In this document: positions 55,217 through 64,000 of the stretch, one piece after another
How positions within the stretch are numbered: position 1 is the stretch's first letter
Layout: each line of letters begins with the position of its first letter
Assembly (NCBI RefSeq): GCF_900168255.1
Contig: NZ_LT799838.1
Span: forward strand, 124,001 to 188,000
Reading direction: 5' to 3'
From: Psychrobacter sp. DAB_AL43B
GTDB taxonomy: Bacteria > Pseudomonadota > Gammaproteobacteria > Pseudomonadales > Moraxellaceae
Length of the DNA stretch: 64,000 nt
Translations under genes and position numbers: made by a program
The notes under the pieces: generated by a model
The model's input: only the letters and a program-made list of their open reading frames with translations
What the model was told of the DNA's origin: nothing
Databases searched by the model: none

Positions 55217-55770
55217 CGTTATTTTCCTTGTTAAGTGTTTTTATTAAATGCTTGGTGTGGTGTATTTATTGCGACGTACCGGTTGTGAAATCCTTATCAC
55301 AAGTAAATAAGATTAATAAACGATTGGCTTTTAATGCTAATTTGTAGGTGTGCTTCTTTCTTCAGCCAAAGCCATTTATGAGCTAAATTTTTAAAAACTG
55401 ATGTAAGACAAAATGCTTATATTAATAGCAGATCTTCTCATAAAAGCGCTGAATATTTAGTAAACCCTAACTATCTCTACACATAAGTAATGAAAAGCCA
55501 AGCAAAAACCTAGAAATAGTAAGATTTGCTACAAAGTTTACATAACCTATCGACATTATTACCAAAATCAACCTTTTCTAATGAAAATCATTGCTACTCT
55601 GTATTTGTAAGCAGTTATAAGTACTATTAAAAAAGTACTATTAAAAACAAAAAGTAAAGTTATTAAATTGATGAGACTATTGTCGTAAAGTTAACACTAG
55701 CTAATTTATTAGTATTTACGCTATTAGTCCCAAAATCTGGTTTTTCAATGATTATTTGAGGAGAATTATT
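55217..55770. other. 554-bp non-coding gap with a small tandem duplication
   Basis: No gene is supported. AAGTACTATTAAA is duplicated around 55619-55645. The region should contain the promoters of the divergent enzyme gene and the DUF1328 gene, the latter with a very good GAGGAG ribosome site. Confidence 0.5.
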
Positions 55771-55926
55771 ATGTTTCGTTGGGCTATTATTTTTGCCGTA
55801 ATCGCATTGTTAGCAAGTTTCTTAGGGTTTGGCGGTGTCGCTGGACTATCTGCAAACTTTGCCTATATCTTGTTAGCATTAGCTGTAATTCTATTTATCG
55901 TGGCGTTTGTTACTCGCCGTATGTAA
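55771..55926 (+). CDS. DUF1328 (YtjA/UPF0391) small membrane protein
   Basis: A 51-residue peptide in two hydrophobic segments: [20 protein letters not shown] and a second, [20 protein letters not shown], ending in Arg-Arg-Met. This is the pattern of the DUF1328/YtjA family, whose role is unknown, though expression under stress is reported for relatives. GAGGAG lies seven bases before the ATG. A terminator pair follows at once. It is a single-gene unit. Confidence 0.92.
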   Translation: MFRWAIIFAVIALLASFLGFGGVAGLSANFAYILLALAVILFIVAFVTRRM

Positions 55927-55957
55927 TAGAAAATTATACCTGTGATATAAAGAACTT

Positions 55958-56009
55958 AGCCAGTTAGAAAACTGGCTGGTAAAAAAGTCCTCAATTTGAG
56001 GACTTTTTT
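55958..56009 (+). terminator. stem-loop plus terminator after the DUF1328 gene
   Basis: First hairpin AGCCAGTT / AACTGGCT (55958-55977), then a perfect 13-bp stem AAAAAAGTCCTCA / TGAGGACTTTTTT (55981-56009). Confidence 0.92.
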
Positions 56010-56112
56010 TATGAGTATGGTTTATGGAATTTTTGATTGTTTATAACCAGTCATTAATCTACTTTTGTCACACTCAGTTAAGTAATACTTTATCAATAAA
56101 AATCATAAGTCT

Positions 56113-56550
<438 letters not shown>

Positions 56551-56704
56551 TTATATATTTGGTTGCAAACATACAATAAAGAAAATTAGATAAATAGGAG
56601 GGTAGTGGTGCGTTAATGCTTAGAATATATCGATAATATAATGATTAATAGCTTTCACTTTTATATCATAATTCTTGTCATAAAACTCAGTTTATAAGCT
56701 TAGC

Positions 56705-56998
56705 TTATAGTAAATCTTGATATTCAGGATGTTTATCAATATAAGAAGCCACAAACGAGCATTGCGGCACCACCTTTTTATCATTCTCACGAGCATAGTT
56801 CAGAGCGTGTTTAACTAAGGCTGAACCGACACCGCGACCACCTAGCTCCTGAGGAACGATGGTGTGATCGTATACTAATTTATCATTACGCTCTTGATAG
56901 CTGATATAACCAGTATGACCATCGATTGATGTCTCAAAACGTTTTGCTTGTGCATCGTGGACAATGTTCATATCTTGTTTAGCGTTATCTTTACTCAT
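56705..56998 (-). CDS. small GNAT-fold N-acetyltransferase (YidJ/NATD1 type)
   Basis: A 97-residue protein of the short GCN5-related acetyltransferase group. RFETSIDGHTGYISYQERNDKLVYDHTIV forms the first strands (split at the turn). The acetyl-CoA loop is VPQELGGRGVGSALVKHAL, and the final PQCSFVASYIDKHPEYQDL carries the conserved Cys and the usual ending. Substrate unknown. A GAGAG-like ribosome site precedes the ATG. It is monocistronic. Confidence 0.9.
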   Translation of the reverse strand: MSKDNAKQDMNIVHDAQAKRFETSIDGHTGYISYQERNDKLVYDHTIVPQELGGRGVGSALVKHALNYARENDKKVVPQCSFVASYIDKHPEYQDLL

Positions 56999-57097
56999 AA
57001 AAACTCTCCGTCATTGGATTTTATAGTTATTTGTACATACTAAGCTATCTTACTAAATTATCCCACTTTGTTTATTGTGAGCCTTTTTAACAGCATT

Positions 57098-57142
57098 CCG
57101 CAGAACTCCCCCGTCTTCTATAGGCGGCGGGATGAATGCGGC
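57098..57142 (+). mobile_element. left-end hairpin of the TnpB element
   Basis: Nested stem CCGCA / TGCGG with an inner TCCCCCGTC / GGCGGCGGGA pairing around a short TTCTATA loop. The CCCCCG-TTCTA-GGCGGCGGG core resembles the right-end hairpin at 58464-58486, as expected for subterminal hairpins of IS200/IS605 elements. Confidence 0.7.
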
Positions 57143-57248
57143 TTTGTGATCACTGACATAATGATGCCAATGACTGCTTAAAAACGAGTGGTTGTTAAAG
57201 TAGTATAATACTTAATCAGGCATCAGTCACCATCGAGAAAAATTAATA

Positions 57249-58400
57249 ATGAGCAAGCAGATCCATAAAGCCTATAAGTTTAGGGTTTACCCCAACGAGG
57301 TGCAAAAAGTGTTTTTTGCTAAGTCGTTTGGCTGCGCTCGTTTTATTTGGAATAAAATGCTGGCTGATAAAAAAGAGCATTACCAGCTGGATAAAAAGAG
57401 CCTTAAAAACACCCCAGCTCAATATAAAAAAGAGTTTGAATGGTTGCGTGAAGTAGATAGCTTGGCGTTGGCAAATGTACAAATGCAGCTACATCAAGCA
57501 TTTCAGCACTTTTTCAAACAACCTAATGTGGGCTTTCCGACATTCAAGCATAAAGGTAAAAAAGACAGTTACACCACCAATAATCAAAAAGGCACAGTGG
57601 CGATTGATGGCTCGTTTATAAAGCTGCCTAAAATCGGTCCTATTAAAGCTAATATCCATCGGTCTATCCATGGCTTAATCAAAAGCGCAACGGTATCAAA
57701 ATCGCCTACAGGCAAGTATTACGTTAGTGTTTTGGTTGAAACCATTGCGGCACCCTTCCCAAAAACCCAATCAAACATCGGTATTGATTTAGGATTAACA
57801 GACTTTATCGTCTTATCTGATGGCACTAAAGTTGCTAATCCTAAGTTTCTGTCAAAGCTGCAAAATAAATTGGCTCGTGCTCAAAAAATCATGTCTAAAC
57901 GCGCCTTGGTTGCCAAAAAAGACAATCGTAAACTGCGTGACAGTAAAAACTATCAAAAACAGAAACTTAAAGTCGCTAAAATTCACGAGAAAATAAGCAA
58001 TACCCGTAAAGACTTTCTACATAAACAGTCCTTCAATATTGTCAAAAACCACGACATTATTGTGATTGAGGACTTAAATGTCAGCGGGATGCTCAAAAAC
58101 CATAAACTCGCTAAAGCAATCAGCGACAGTTCATGGTCAGCTTTTACCACCATGCTGAGCTATAAAGGAGATTGGTATGGCAAGCAGCTTATTAAGGTTG
58201 ATAGATGGTTTCCATCATCAAAAACCTGCTCAGGCTGTGGTCATATTCTTGGTAAAAACGAGCTGAAACTTAGTGATAGGTCGTGGAATTGCTCAAGTTG
58301 CAAATCCGAAAATGACCGTGACCTCAACGCCAGTGTCAATATCCTCAATGAAGGATTGCGCTGTCTAAAACTCAAAGAACCCTTGGTGCAAGGGAGTTAG
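57249..58400 (+). CDS. tnpB: TnpB RNA-guided nuclease (IS200/IS605, IS1341-type, without TnpA)
   Basis: A 383-residue TnpB. The N-terminal OrfB_IS605 helix-turn-helix is AYKFRVYPNEVQKVFFAKSFGCARFIWN (split here). The RuvC catalytic acids are visible as Asp in GIDLGLTDFIVLSDG, Glu in IVIEDLNVSGM and Asp in NDRDLNASVNI. The zinc ribbon has CSGCGHILG and CSSCKS. All active-site residues are present, so it should be a functional RNA-guided endonuclease. No TnpA is present on either side, making this a solo element moved in trans. A hairpin right end follows the gene. Confidence 0.93.
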   Translation: MSKQIHKAYKFRVYPNEVQKVFFAKSFGCARFIWNKMLADKKEHYQLDKKSLKNTPAQYKKEFEWLREVDSLALANVQMQLHQAFQHFFKQPNVGFPTFKHKGKKDSYTTNNQKGTVAIDGSFIKLPKIGPIKANIHRSIHGLIKSATVSKSPTGKYYVSVLVETIAAPFPKTQSNIGIDLGLTDFIVLSDGTKVANPKFLSKLQNKLARAQKIMSKRALVAKKDNRKLRDSKNYQKQKLKVAKIHEKISNTRKDFLHKQSFNIVKNHDIIVIEDLNVSGMLKNHKLAKAISDSSWSAFTTMLSYKGDWYGKQLIKVDRWFPSSKTCSGCGHILGKNELKLSDRSWNCSSCKSENDRDLNASVNILNEGLRCLKLKEPLVQGS

Positions 58401-58495
58401 CTTAGTCAATTCGCCTAACCGCTGGTACAGAATATCGTACTAAGTATGGGTGTTACCTAAGAAACCCCCGCTTCTAAAGCGGCGGGTAGTTCATT
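58401..58495 (+). ncRNA. candidate omega RNA / right end of the TnpB element
   Basis: Immediately after tnpB a conserved-looking end leads to the hairpin CCCCGC-TTCTAAA-GCGGCGGG (58464-58486). In characterised elements the omega RNA overlaps the 3' part of tnpB plus the right end, and the guide is the flanking DNA beyond. Here the guide would begin near 58496, although the exact boundary is not certain. Confidence 0.5.
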
Positions 58496-58810
58496 TTGAG
58501 TATCCAGTCATTTACCGTAAGAGTAGATAGGGCAAATGCTAATATCTTTAACAAGCTTATTTTAGCAGGCTTTTATTTTACAGGTTCTATTCAAGCTTAA
58601 AGAATCTACTGTCGCTGTTCACAACATCTCATCACGTACAAAAAATTAGGCATAAAACATAGCTTGGCGCACGACCTGAGGGAGAAACTTTCTAAAACCG
58701 CGTTTAACTTGTTTATTCGATATGATTGTGTGAGAAGCAGGTGCTGTATCAGTCACGCTATTAACGGCAGAATGGTTATTGCTGTTTGATATCGATTGTG
58801 TGTAAATGTG
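58496..58810. other. non-coding gap after the TnpB element
   Basis: About 315 bp, AT-rich, with no gene or strong repeat. It lies between the TnpB right end and the remnant desaturase. Confidence 0.4.
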
Positions 58811-59176
58811 TCATTCTTCGGCACTTGGTTGACTAAAATGGTGAATACGTCCGAGTACTTGCATAAACTGCGTACTAAAGTGCCCAGTATTATAGGCTAA
58901 ATTATACTTACGGCAGATGGCTTGTACAGCTGGTGCAATCCTCGCATAGTGCCTAGCAGGCATATCAGGAAAGATATGGTGCTCAATCTGATGCGATAAA
59001 TTACCTGTCAAAATATGGAACCATTCATGACCCTGAATGTTGCTGGAGCCAAGAATCTGACGCACGTACCACTCACCTTTGCTCTCATTGGCATCAAGAT
59101 GGGTGTACATATGCGCCTGATCAGTAAAGTGACCACAAAACATCACCGCCCATGTCCATAGATTACGCGCAATAAT
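58811..59176 (-). pseudogene. fatty-acid desaturase, C-terminal fragment only
   Basis: It encodes about the last 120 residues of a membrane desaturase, from ARNLWTWAVMFCGHF to the stop. The third His box HQIEHHIFPDMPARHYARIAP is present, but the two earlier His boxes and all N-terminal membrane helices are missing. A normal enzyme has about 380 residues. The fragment joins directly, in another frame, to the remnant ferredoxin reductase upstream, so an internal deletion fused two neighbouring genes. Confidence 0.88.
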
Positions 59177-59850
59177 GTCACTTTATGCCCATATTTTAAT
59201 GCCTGTGTCACCAAGCCTAGCATCGGAGTAATGCCACTACCGCCTGCTATAAATAATAGTGAGGTTTGTACAGAGATAGGCGATCGCTTTTCGCTTGTCT
59301 GCTGCCCTAATCTTGCCTGAGCAAGAGTAAATTCACCACTGGGTAAACTACTATCAAATACAGTGCCCAGTACTGCGTGATTGGTTAAGTACTCTGAAAC
59401 CCGACCTTGAGTTTAATAGCGATAGTCACAGTAGAAGTACCAATTTTCACTGGCGACTTTTTATTTATCGAAGCCATTATTTAAATTATTATTATTTTTA
59501 TGAGGTTTTTGCTCGCTGTCCTCATGCCACCATAATGGTTGCTGCGGTAGACCAACCAATGAATAGCTACGTTGATGATAGACACCATCAATAAGTACGC
59601 TTAAATTAATATGCTGTCCGCCATGCCAGCCTTCATGCGAACTATGACCTGAGCGATGACTTGAACTAAAAGCCTGCTGTTTAAAGGCACGGTTAGGCTC
59701 AAATTGTAGCGCTATCAATTCATCACTAAGTATACGGCGTGCTATAAGCCGCAACTTGGGCACGTTTAAGGACCAAAATGGGTGCAGTCGCGTACTGATA
59801 AAATCAACAAACGCACGGTGGATAAGTTCAGGGCGATAGCCAGTCGTCAT
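59165..59850 (-). pseudogene. ferredoxin/flavodoxin reductase (desaturase partner), frameshifted and truncated
   Basis: The first part (59850-59461) has an intact N-terminus, MTTGYRPELIHRAFVDFIS, and the FAD-binding RSYSLVG-like QRSYSLVGLPQQP. It then breaks: a segment in a second frame gives SPVKIGTSTVTIAIKLK, and after another shift near 59415 the original frame resumes with QGRVSEYLTNHAVLGTVFD and the NAD-site LFIAGGSGITPMLGL. The gene ends abruptly near 59165 within KVTLL, where it meets desaturase sequence. In relatives such reductases supply electrons to the adjacent acyl-CoA delta-9 desaturase. Confidence 0.88.
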
Positions 59851-60223
59851 GGAGCACCTTTTTTATAAAGACGTTTTTTTATAAAACTATTTTTATTAAG
59901 ATTAACTAACATAGTAACTAATATTGATTAATTTTACGAAAGGTTCAATGCTGTTTTTTGTGGCTTTTATAAAACAGCATTGAATCACAAAGATACGCCA
60001 GTAAGCTGAATGATAAGTTTAATACAAGCTTTTAGGTAAAATGCTCGCAGCTTTGTGTTAAAAGGCATGAAACAAGCGGTAAAACAGCCAGTTAGCTTGC
60101 AGGGGCTTCATCACAATGCGATAATGACAGTCAATGAATACCCCTGATTTTGAGGTTCAGCGCGCTTAGCAGTATTGCTAAGTCTGCTTGTTTGCCTCTT
60201 TTATGCAGTCTATCGGAGTGTTA
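59851..60223. promoter_or_regulatory. divergent gap reductase remnant / ettA with a long perfect inverted repeat
   Basis: TTCAATGCTGTTTT (59944-59957) and AAAACAGCATTGAA (59971-59984) are exact complements with a 13-base spacer, about 94-114 bases upstream of the remnant reductase start. With no gene ending here, an operator is as likely as an RNA hairpin. Desaturase operons in pseudomonads are controlled by TetR-type regulators at palindromes. The rest of the gap shows nothing else. Confidence 0.55.
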
Positions 60224-61885
60224 ATGGCTCAATATATCTACACGATGAACAACGTGTCAAAACTTGTTCCACCTAAGCGTGAAATTTTAAAAAATATTAA
60301 CTTATCTTTTTTCCCCGGTGCCAAAATTGGTGTCTTGGGTATTAATGGTTCAGGTAAATCAACCTTGCTACGCATCATGGCGGGTGTGGATACTGAATTC
60401 AGCGGTGAAGCTCGTGCGCAAACAGGTACCAAAATTGGCTATCTGCCGCAGGAACCGCAGCTTGATAACAGTAAAGACGTACGCGGTAACGTCGAAGACG
60501 GTATGCGTGAAGCGTTAGATGCATTATCGCGCCTTGATGCTATTTATGCTGAATATGCTGAGCCTGATGCAGATTTTGATAAGCTTGCTGAAGAACAAGG
60601 CAAGATGGAAGACATCATTCAAGCATGGGATGCTCATAACTTAAATACCCAGCTTGAAAAAGCCGCTGATGCCTTACGTCTGCCACCATGGGATGCTGAT
60701 GTTAGCAAACTATCAGGTGGTGAAAAACGCCGTGTGGCGCTATGTCGTTTGCTATTGTCACGCCCTGACATGTTATTACTTGACGAACCGACCAACCATT
60801 TAGACGCTGAGTCCGTAGCATGGTTAGAGCAGTTCCTACAGAATTACAGCGGTACGATCGTTGCTATTACCCATGACCGTTATTTCTTGGATAACGTCGC
60901 TCAGTGGATTTTGGAGCTTGACCGTGGTCATGGCTATCCGTACGAAGGCAACTATACTCAGTGGCTCGAGCAAAAGAACACGCGTCTAGAGCAGCAGAAC
61001 AAGCAAGAAGAATCGTTTGCTAAAGCGCTGAAAAAAGAGCTTGATTGGATTCGTAAAAACCAAAAAGGCCAACAGGCTAAATCTAAATCTCGCGTACAGC
61101 GTTTTGAAGAATTGAACTCGCAAGAATTCCAGAAACGTAATGAGACCTCTGAGATTTATATTCCACCTGGTCCTCGTTTGGGTAATAAAGTCATTGAAGT
61201 CAACGATATCTCCAAATCATTTGGCGACCGTTTGCTCTATGAAAACCTAAGCTTTAACGTCCCAGCTGGTGCTATCGTTGGTATTATCGGTCCAAATGGT
61301 GCGGGTAAAACCACGCTATTTAATATGATTACTGAACGTGATACGCCAGATACGGGCTCAGTCGATTTGGGCGAAAGCGTTAAAGTTGCTTATGTTGGTC
61401 AGGTACGTGACAACTTAGATGATACTAAAACGGTTTGGGAAGAAATCTCTGACGGTCTTGATATCATCACCGTTGGCGACTATACCACCCCAAGCCGTGC
61501 CTATATTGGTCGCTTTAACTTTAAAGGCTCAGACCAGCAGAAGCATGTCGGTCAATTGTCTGGTGGTGAGCGTAATCGCTTGCAACTGGCCAAGACCCTA
61601 AAGCAGGGCGCCAACGTCTTATTACTTGATGAACCATCAAACGATTTGGATATCGAGACTTTACGTGCGCTAGAAGATGCGATTCAAGTCTTCCCTGGTA
61701 CGGTAATGGTGGTATCGCATGATCGCTGGTTCCTTGACCGTATCGCGACTCATATCTTGGCGTTCGAAGATGAAGGCCCTGTTTGGTTCGATGGTAATTA
61801 CTCTGAGTTTGAAACCTATCGTAAAAAGACCATGGGTGATGATGCCAATCCTAAGCGTATGAAGTATAAGAAGATTTCGACCTAG
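60224..61885 (+). CDS. ettA: energy-dependent translational throttle protein EttA (ABC-F)
   Basis: Cytosolic ABC-F ATPase that binds the ribosomal E site and gates the first peptide bond according to ATP/ADP. The first nucleotide-binding domain has Walker A GINGSGKSTLLRIMAG, signature LSGGEKRRVALC and Walker B LLLDEPTNHLD. A linker with AKALKKELDWIRKNQKGQQAKSKSR (split here; PtIM/linker region) follows. The second has GPNGAGKTTLFNMI, LSGGERNRLQLA and LLLDEPSNDLD. I prefer ATG 60224 (MAQYIYTMNNVSK), with GGAG upstream. A longer frame starts at 60188. The length of 553 equals the usual size. Confidence 0.96.
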   Translation: MAQYIYTMNNVSKLVPPKREILKNINLSFFPGAKIGVLGINGSGKSTLLRIMAGVDTEFSGEARAQTGTKIGYLPQEPQLDNSKDVRGNVEDGMREALDALSRLDAIYAEYAEPDADFDKLAEEQGKMEDIIQAWDAHNLNTQLEKAADALRLPPWDADVSKLSGGEKRRVALCRLLLSRPDMLLLDEPTNHLDAESVAWLEQFLQNYSGTIVAITHDRYFLDNVAQWILELDRGHGYPYEGNYTQWLEQKNTRLEQQNKQEESFAKALKKELDWIRKNQKGQQAKSKSRVQRFEELNSQEFQKRNETSEIYIPPGPRLGNKVIEVNDISKSFGDRLLYENLSFNVPAGAIVGIIGPNGAGKTTLFNMITERDTPDTGSVDLGESVKVAYVGQVRDNLDDTKTVWEEISDGLDIITVGDYTTPSRAYIGRFNFKGSDQQKHVGQLSGGERNRLQLAKTLKQGANVLLLDEPSNDLDIETLRALEDAIQVFPGTVMVVSHDRWFLDRIATHILAFEDEGPVWFDGNYSEFETYRKKTMGDDANPKRMKYKKIST

Positions 61886-61900
61886 AGCTGTTGTTTAGAA

Positions 61901-61945
61901 GATAGTTACTTAAAAGACAATTACTTAACAGATAGTTACTTAGAG
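61901..61945 (+). repeat. three 15-bp tandem repeats after ettA
   Basis: Three adjacent imperfect units of the pattern GATAGTTACTTAAAA between the ettA stop and its terminator. Non-coding. Confidence 0.75.
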
Positions 61946-61964
61946 ATTTCATATTCGAAGTAAC

Positions 61965-61999
61965 AAAAAAAGACCTCTAAGCAGTTAGAGGCTTTTTTT
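61965..61999. terminator. bidirectional terminator between ettA and plsB
   Basis: Stem CCTCTAA / TTAGAGG with loop GCAG, extended by an A7 run and T7 run around one mismatch. It serves convergent genes. Confidence 0.88.
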
Positions 62000-62036
62000 A
62001 TGCTTGTTATACGAGCTGGTTATTTAAGTCTACTCA

Positions 62037-64000
62037 TTAACGCTTACGGCCAAATTTACGCTGCTTTTTATTACTAATCTCAGTGATTGCATGGGCAATC
62101 TCTTCCTCATTGAGGTTGGCAACTTGCTGCAAAATTTGCATCATATCAGGGCTGAGAACATATTTAGCATGATGCGCAATATCATCGATGCGCTGATCAA
62201 AGGTTAATAGACCAGTCTCTTCTTCTTTTTGTAGATAATCTAGACGGGTCAAGGCACCGAGGAAACTGGTAAATAGCGCACGATCAAAGAAGTCAGGAAT
62301 ATCATCGGCATAGAGCACTGATAAACGTTGACCAAGTAAATGACATAAATCAACGACTTCGTTTTCAGTCAAATTGCCTGAGCCTTGCTGGGCCAGTAGA
62401 GCCAAGGTCATAAAGTAGCGCTCAAGGCTTTGTTCAACAGGCGTGGCAAGCACTTGCAGCTGCTGGTAGCATCTACTATTGGCTTCAGGAACACTCAGCA
62501 TACCATCACCCAATTCTATAATCAGTCCATGGGCGATGAGAATATCGATTTTTTTGTTAAGGGTATCCGCCAAGCCGTGCGCAGGATAATATAAGAATAG
62601 CTCGCTTTGTAAAAATGGATAAAGCTGTTTGGCAATATTATCCAAACGACTACGCTCGATACGACCGTTACGCGCCACCAATGCCGATAAGAACGACAAG
62701 AGAATAAATACATGCAAAATGTTATTACGGAAATAGCTGAGTAATGCTGCTTGCTTGCCTGCAATCTGAATGATATCACCCAAGATATGAGGAATACGCT
62801 CAATAAGCTTCAGCTTAATCCCGTAATCAATGATTTGCTGTGGCGACATGTCGGTGACAACGGTATCACTTGAATACGGTAGCTGTTGAGCAAGACCTTG
62901 ATAAAGGGCTATTTGCTCGCGGCAAATGTCTTCATCGAGCGCCGATTTTGGTGCAGATAATAATACTAATGACAGCAGCGATACCGGAGTGACCACAGCA
63001 GCTTTATTGATATGTTGCATGACTTTGATGCCGATATTATCAACCATAGCACTGGCTTTACTATCGAGCGGCGTATCGGTACGATCAGCAGGTAAGCTGT
63101 TTTCTGGCACGTCAAATTTGGTCATAAAGTCGGTCAGATGCAGCGGCGTACCAAAGCTTAGGTGTACATTGCCAAAGATACGCTCAATCTTCCGACCGAC
63201 TTTCAGCAGACCAATCAAAGATTCAGACTCTTTTGGCTTACCTTTTAGCTCACCAATATAGGTACCGCCTTCCATGATGCGCTCATAACCGATATAGGTT
63301 GGAATAAAAACCACCGGCTTATTGCTTTGACGCAATTGGCTGTGCACTGTCATTGCCAGCATACCCATTTTCGGTGGCAATAAACGCCCTGAGCGTGAGC
63401 GCCCGCCTTCGATAAAGTACTCAATAGGCGTATTACGAGTGATAAGGGTATGCATATATTCACGTAAAACGGCGGTATAAAGCGCATTGCCACGGAAGCT
63501 GCGACGAATATAAAAGGCAACTGCGCCGCGTAATAAAGGTCCCAAAATAGGCACATCTAAGTTATCGCCCGCAGCGACATAAGGAATGCTCAAACCACGC
63601 TTGTAGATGACATAAGACAGTAGCAGGTAATCAACATGACTGCGATGGCAGGGTACATAGACCAGCTCGTAATCTGCCGCAAGCTCCCGTACACGCTCGA
63701 AGTGATGCACTTCTACACCGTCATATAGCTGCGTCCACAGCCAAGTTAAAAACTTATAAAAGCCGCGAACAATGGAATGCGAGTAATCATTGACCATCTC
63801 ATTAGCGTAGCTTTTTGCAAGAATACGAGCCTCACGCTCGCTGGTGCCAGTCTCGGCAGCTTCTGCTTCTATCGCATGTTTGATCGCTGGTGAATAAACC
63901 AGCTTGTCTACTAAGTTACGTCGGTCTGATAAATCAGGACCGAGCATGCTGGCACGCTGTTTGTCTAAATAAATATTGAGCTGTTGTTGCAAAGACCGCA
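62037..64000 (-). CDS. plsB: glycerol-3-phosphate acyltransferase (5' end beyond the window)
   Basis: Membrane-associated enzyme for the first acylation in phospholipid synthesis. Visible are the HX4D catalytic motif VPCHRSHVDYLLLSYVI, the substrate-binding FYIRRSFRGN and IEYFIEGGRSRSGRLLPPKMGML (split here), and VVFIPTYIGYERIMEG. The C-terminal part is long and helical, as in E. coli PlsB. The frame is open to the right edge, so the true N-terminus (about 150 or more residues) is not in this window; a TTG at 63992 is not a convincing start. It is convergent with ettA. Confidence 0.95.
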   Translation of the reverse strand, partial: RSLQQQLNIYLDKQRASMLGPDLSDRRNLVDKLVYSPAIKHAIEAEAAETGTSEREARILAKSYANEMVNDYSHSIVRGFYKFLTWLWTQLYDGVEVHHFERVRELAADYELVYVPCHRSHVDYLLLSYVIYKRGLSIPYVAAGDNLDVPILGPLLRGAVAFYIRRSFRGNALYTAVLREYMHTLITRNTPIEYFIEGGRSRSGRLLPPKMGMLAMTVHSQLRQSNKPVVFIPTYIGYERIMEGGTYIGELKGKPKESESLIGLLKVGRKIERIFGNVHLSFGTPLHLTDFMTKFDVPENSLPADRTDTPLDSKASAMVDNIGIKVMQHINKAAVVTPVSLLSLVLLSAPKSALDEDICREQIALYQGLAQQLPYSSDTVVTDMSPQQIIDYGIKLKLIERIPHILGDIIQIAGKQAALLSYFRNNILHVFILLSFLSALVARNGRIERSRLDNIAKQLYPFLQSELFLYYPAHGLADTLNKKIDILIAHGLIIELGDGMLSVPEANSRCYQQLQVLATPVEQSLERYFMTLALLAQQGSGNLTENEVVDLCHLLGQRLSVLYADDIPDFFDRALFTSFLGALTRLDYLQKEEETGLLTFDQRIDDIAHHAKYVLSPDMMQILQQVANLNEEEIAHAITEISNKKQRKFGRKR

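Noticed and set aside
57061..58500. Cas12-type CRISPR locus
   Set aside because: The nuclease is a short TnpB with IS605 ends; no repeat-spacer array or cas1/cas2 is present.

Overview
The window looks like a stretch of chromosome from Psychrobacter or a close relative in the Moraxellaceae (Gammaproteobacteria). This rests on gene content and order, not on a database match: AlgZ/AlgR next to hemCD, a TCA supercluster of gltA, sdhCDAB, sucAB, lpd and sucCD, the galE-galU-pgi-(ugd-like)-pgm sugar-nucleotide module also known from Acinetobacter, and ubiG-mupP-yciK. Base composition is moderate to low GC. Several housekeeping proteins carry Asn/Asp/Ser/Gln-rich inserts.

Layout. 1-5.6 kb: an unorthodox AlgZ-type kinase, AlgR, and heme genes hemC, hemD and a HemX-like membrane protein. 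5.9-11.2 kb: a thioesterase, a ribB fused to a GTP-cyclohydrolase-II-like domain without its zinc cysteines, rarA, an HELTH-motif protein and a lipoprotein. 11.2-26.9 kb: the TCA block, with gltA divergent from sdhCDAB, then sucAB, lpd and sucCD. Its long non-coding gaps hold two Fur-box-like sites, a shared ACTTATATAAGT dyad motif and several stem-loops. 27-33.8 kb: galE, galU, pgi, a UDP-glucose-dehydrogenase-like protein that has lost its catalytic residues, and pgm on the opposite strand.

33.9-45.7 kb: mazG, a ComEA-like protein, pcnB with a very long basic low-complexity tail, folK, panB, panC, rapZ, darP, dsbA, ubiG, mupP, yciK and a small DksA-type zinc-finger protein. 45.8-48.6 kb: a nested pair of IS3-family elements. 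The outer one (IS150-like) sits inside the loop of a terminator hairpin, and the inner one interrupts the outer transposase. Target duplications are visible for both, and removing the inner element restores the reading frame.

48.6-64 kb: ompR without envZ, tex, a secreted protein with three 9-residue repeats, a decayed gene, a saccharopine-dehydrogenase-like enzyme, a 51-residue DUF1328 membrane peptide, phhB, a small GNAT, a lone TnpB element with terminal hairpins, remnants of a desaturase/ferredoxin-reductase operon fused by deletion, ettA, and plsB running off the right edge. Core metabolism fills the first 45 kb, while 45.8-60 kb is a zone of insertion and gene decay. I found no tRNA, rRNA, CRISPR array or prophage. 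The most notable signals are the TCA-linked dyad motif and RNA structures, two conserved-looking pseudoenzymes (RibB-X and the Ugd-like protein), the terminator-loop insertion, and the TnpB element.
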